DNA from: Okeania sp. KiyG1
GTDB taxonomy: Bacteria; Cyanobacteriota; Cyanobacteriia; Cyanobacteriales; Microcoleaceae
DNA length: 53,262 bases
Reading direction: 5' to 3'
Assembly: GCF_014132355.1 (NCBI RefSeq)
Contig: NZ_BLZO01000131.1
Span: 1-53,262 of the forward strand
This document shows positions 52,303 through 53,262 of the stretch, piece after piece. The notes under the pieces were generated by a model, which was not told the origin of the DNA, searched no databases, and saw only the letters and a program-made list of their open reading frames with translations. Within the stretch, counting starts at the first letter, position 1. Every line of letters begins with the position of its first letter. Both the position numbers and the translations under genes were made by a program.

Positions 52303-53262
52303 ATTACTGTATGCTTCTATCGGCAAACAAGAACACACAAAATTACGATCGCCAAAAGCATTATCAACTCTTCCCACAGCAGGCCAAAACTTATGCTCCC
52401 GCGTCCAAGGTGCGGGATAAGCAGCACGTTGTCGAGAATAACCATGTTTCCACTCATCCACCATCAAACTCTCTGCGGTATGAGGCGCATTTTTCAATAA
52501 ATTATCCTCTTTATCTGCTTTCCCAGTTTCAATTTCTTCTATTTCCTGGCGAATCAAAATCATTGCTTCACAAAAACGGTCTAATTCTTCCTTAGACTCA
52601 CTTTCTGTTGGCTCCACCATAATTGTACCCGCTACAGGCCAAGAAACTGTCGGCGCGTGAAAACCATAATCCATCAAACGTTTGGCAATATCTTCTACTT
52701 CAATACCAGCCAACTTTTTCAACGGACGCAAATCCAAAATGCACTCGTGAGCAATAAACCCATGCTTACCTTTATACAAAACTGGATAATAACTCTCCAA
52801 CCGTTGAGCAATATAATTAGCATTCAAAATTGCTACTTTAGTCGCTTCAGTCAAACCATCTGCACCCATCATGGCAATATACATCCAGGAAATTGGCAGA
52901 ATACTTGCACTACCCCAAGGTGCAGCAGATACCGCTCCACTAGAATTTTCTCCACCAATATTAATCACAGAGTGACCTGGTAAAAACTTTGCTAAATGAG
53001 ATTGAACTCCGATTGGACCCATTCCCGGACCGCCGCCACCGTGAGGAATACAAAAAGTCTTGTGCAAATTCAAATGACAAACATCTGCTCCTATTTCTGC
53101 GGGGCGACATAAACCTACCTGAGCATTCATATTCGCTCCATCCATATAAACTTGCCCCCCGTTACTGTGGATAATTTCGCATATTTCAGTAATTTCTTCC
53201 TCAAATACACCGTGGGTTGAGGGATAAGTAACCATAATGGCAGCTAAGTTATCTTTGTGTTT
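52294..53262 (-). CDS. gcvP: GcvP, glycine dehydrogenase (P-protein), 3' part
   Basis: C-terminal ~322 residues of the PLP-dependent decarboxylating subunit of the glycine cleavage system, central in photorespiration. The frame is open to the window edge, so the gene continues outside. The PLP lysine lies in [29 protein letters not shown] and [12 protein letters not shown] are conserved, and [19 protein letters not shown] precedes the end. The last residues (NNG) and the stop are encoded by the TTATCCA array, replacing the usual terminus just after EAYS. Confidence 0.95.
   Translation of the reverse strand, partial: KHKDNLAAIMVTYPSTHGVFEEEITEICEIIHSNGGQVYMDGANMNAQVGLCRPAEIGADVCHLNLHKTFCIPHGGGGPGMGPIGVQSHLAKFLPGHSVINIGGENSSGAVSAAPWGSASILPISWMYIAMMGADGLTEATKVAILNANYIAQRLESYYPVLYKGKHGFIAHECILDLRPLKKLAGIEVEDIAKRLMDYGFHAPTVSWPVAGTIMVEPTESESKEELDRFCEAMILIRQEIEEIETGKADKEDNLLKNAPHTAESLMVDEWKHGYSRQRAAYPAPWTREHKFWPAVGRVDNAFGDRNFVCSCLPIEAYSNNG

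Overview
The window looks like chromosomal DNA of a filamentous, probably marine cyanobacterium of the Okeania/Trichodesmium/Moorena kind. It is AT-rich, genes are scattered among long repeat-filled spacers, HIP1 octamers (GCGATCGC) recur in and around genes, heptanucleotide arrays are everywhere, and the gene set is cyanobacterial: pilMNOQ, a PatA-type regulator, CobD, HU, a phasin-like protein, Uma2 proteins and an RTX protein. No tRNA or rRNA was seen. One structural RNA, the small SRP RNA, is clear.

Layout. 1-3.8 kb: msrP and a small HMA metal-binding protein. 3.8-13.6 kb: a glycoconjugate locus (two MurG-like glycosyltransferases, a GT4, a GT2, the remnant of another GT4, and an ABC exporter), each gene separated by small non-autonomous elements. 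14-21 kb: metallophosphoesterase, DoxX-like protein, FAD oxidoreductase without redox cysteines, cobD and hup. 21.9-23.2 kb: a solo tnpB. 23.3-31.6 kb: type IV pilus genes pilM, pilN, pilO and pilQ, with pilQ cut off from pilMNO by 3.1 kb of elements that includes a 13-copy tandem array. 31.9-38.1 kb: a solute-binding lipoprotein, a PatA-like response regulator and folC.

38.5-40.7 kb holds the most striking locus. It is a two-gene graspetide cluster: a precursor with 16 tandem TTxxxxEE-type cores (plesiocin-like) and an ATP-grasp ligase. The two genes were originally overlapping (TAATG) and are now separated by a 350-bp element whose 3-bp target duplication preserved both the stop and the start codon. 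41.6-45 kb: rsmI, a cysteine-containing unknown protein, a phasin-like protein, SRP RNA, a YciI-like protein and thpR. 45-48.2 kb: a candidate conflict or signalling operon with a double P-loop ATPase and a small HEPN-like protein. 48.3-53.3 kb: two Uma2 genes, an RTX protein and the 3' part of gcvP.

Two themes run through the window. First, at least ten families of small elements with terminal inverted repeats can be defined, several with consistent target duplications (A: 3 bp, B: 4 bp, D: 5 bp, H: 8-9 bp) and some confirmed by an uninterrupted copy elsewhere in the window. They nest in each other, some have amplified internally into long tandem arrays, and they often end exactly at gene termini. 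Second, five genes carry six single-base indels in short homopolymers. Removing them restores reading frames of normal length, so base-calling errors are as likely as real mutations.
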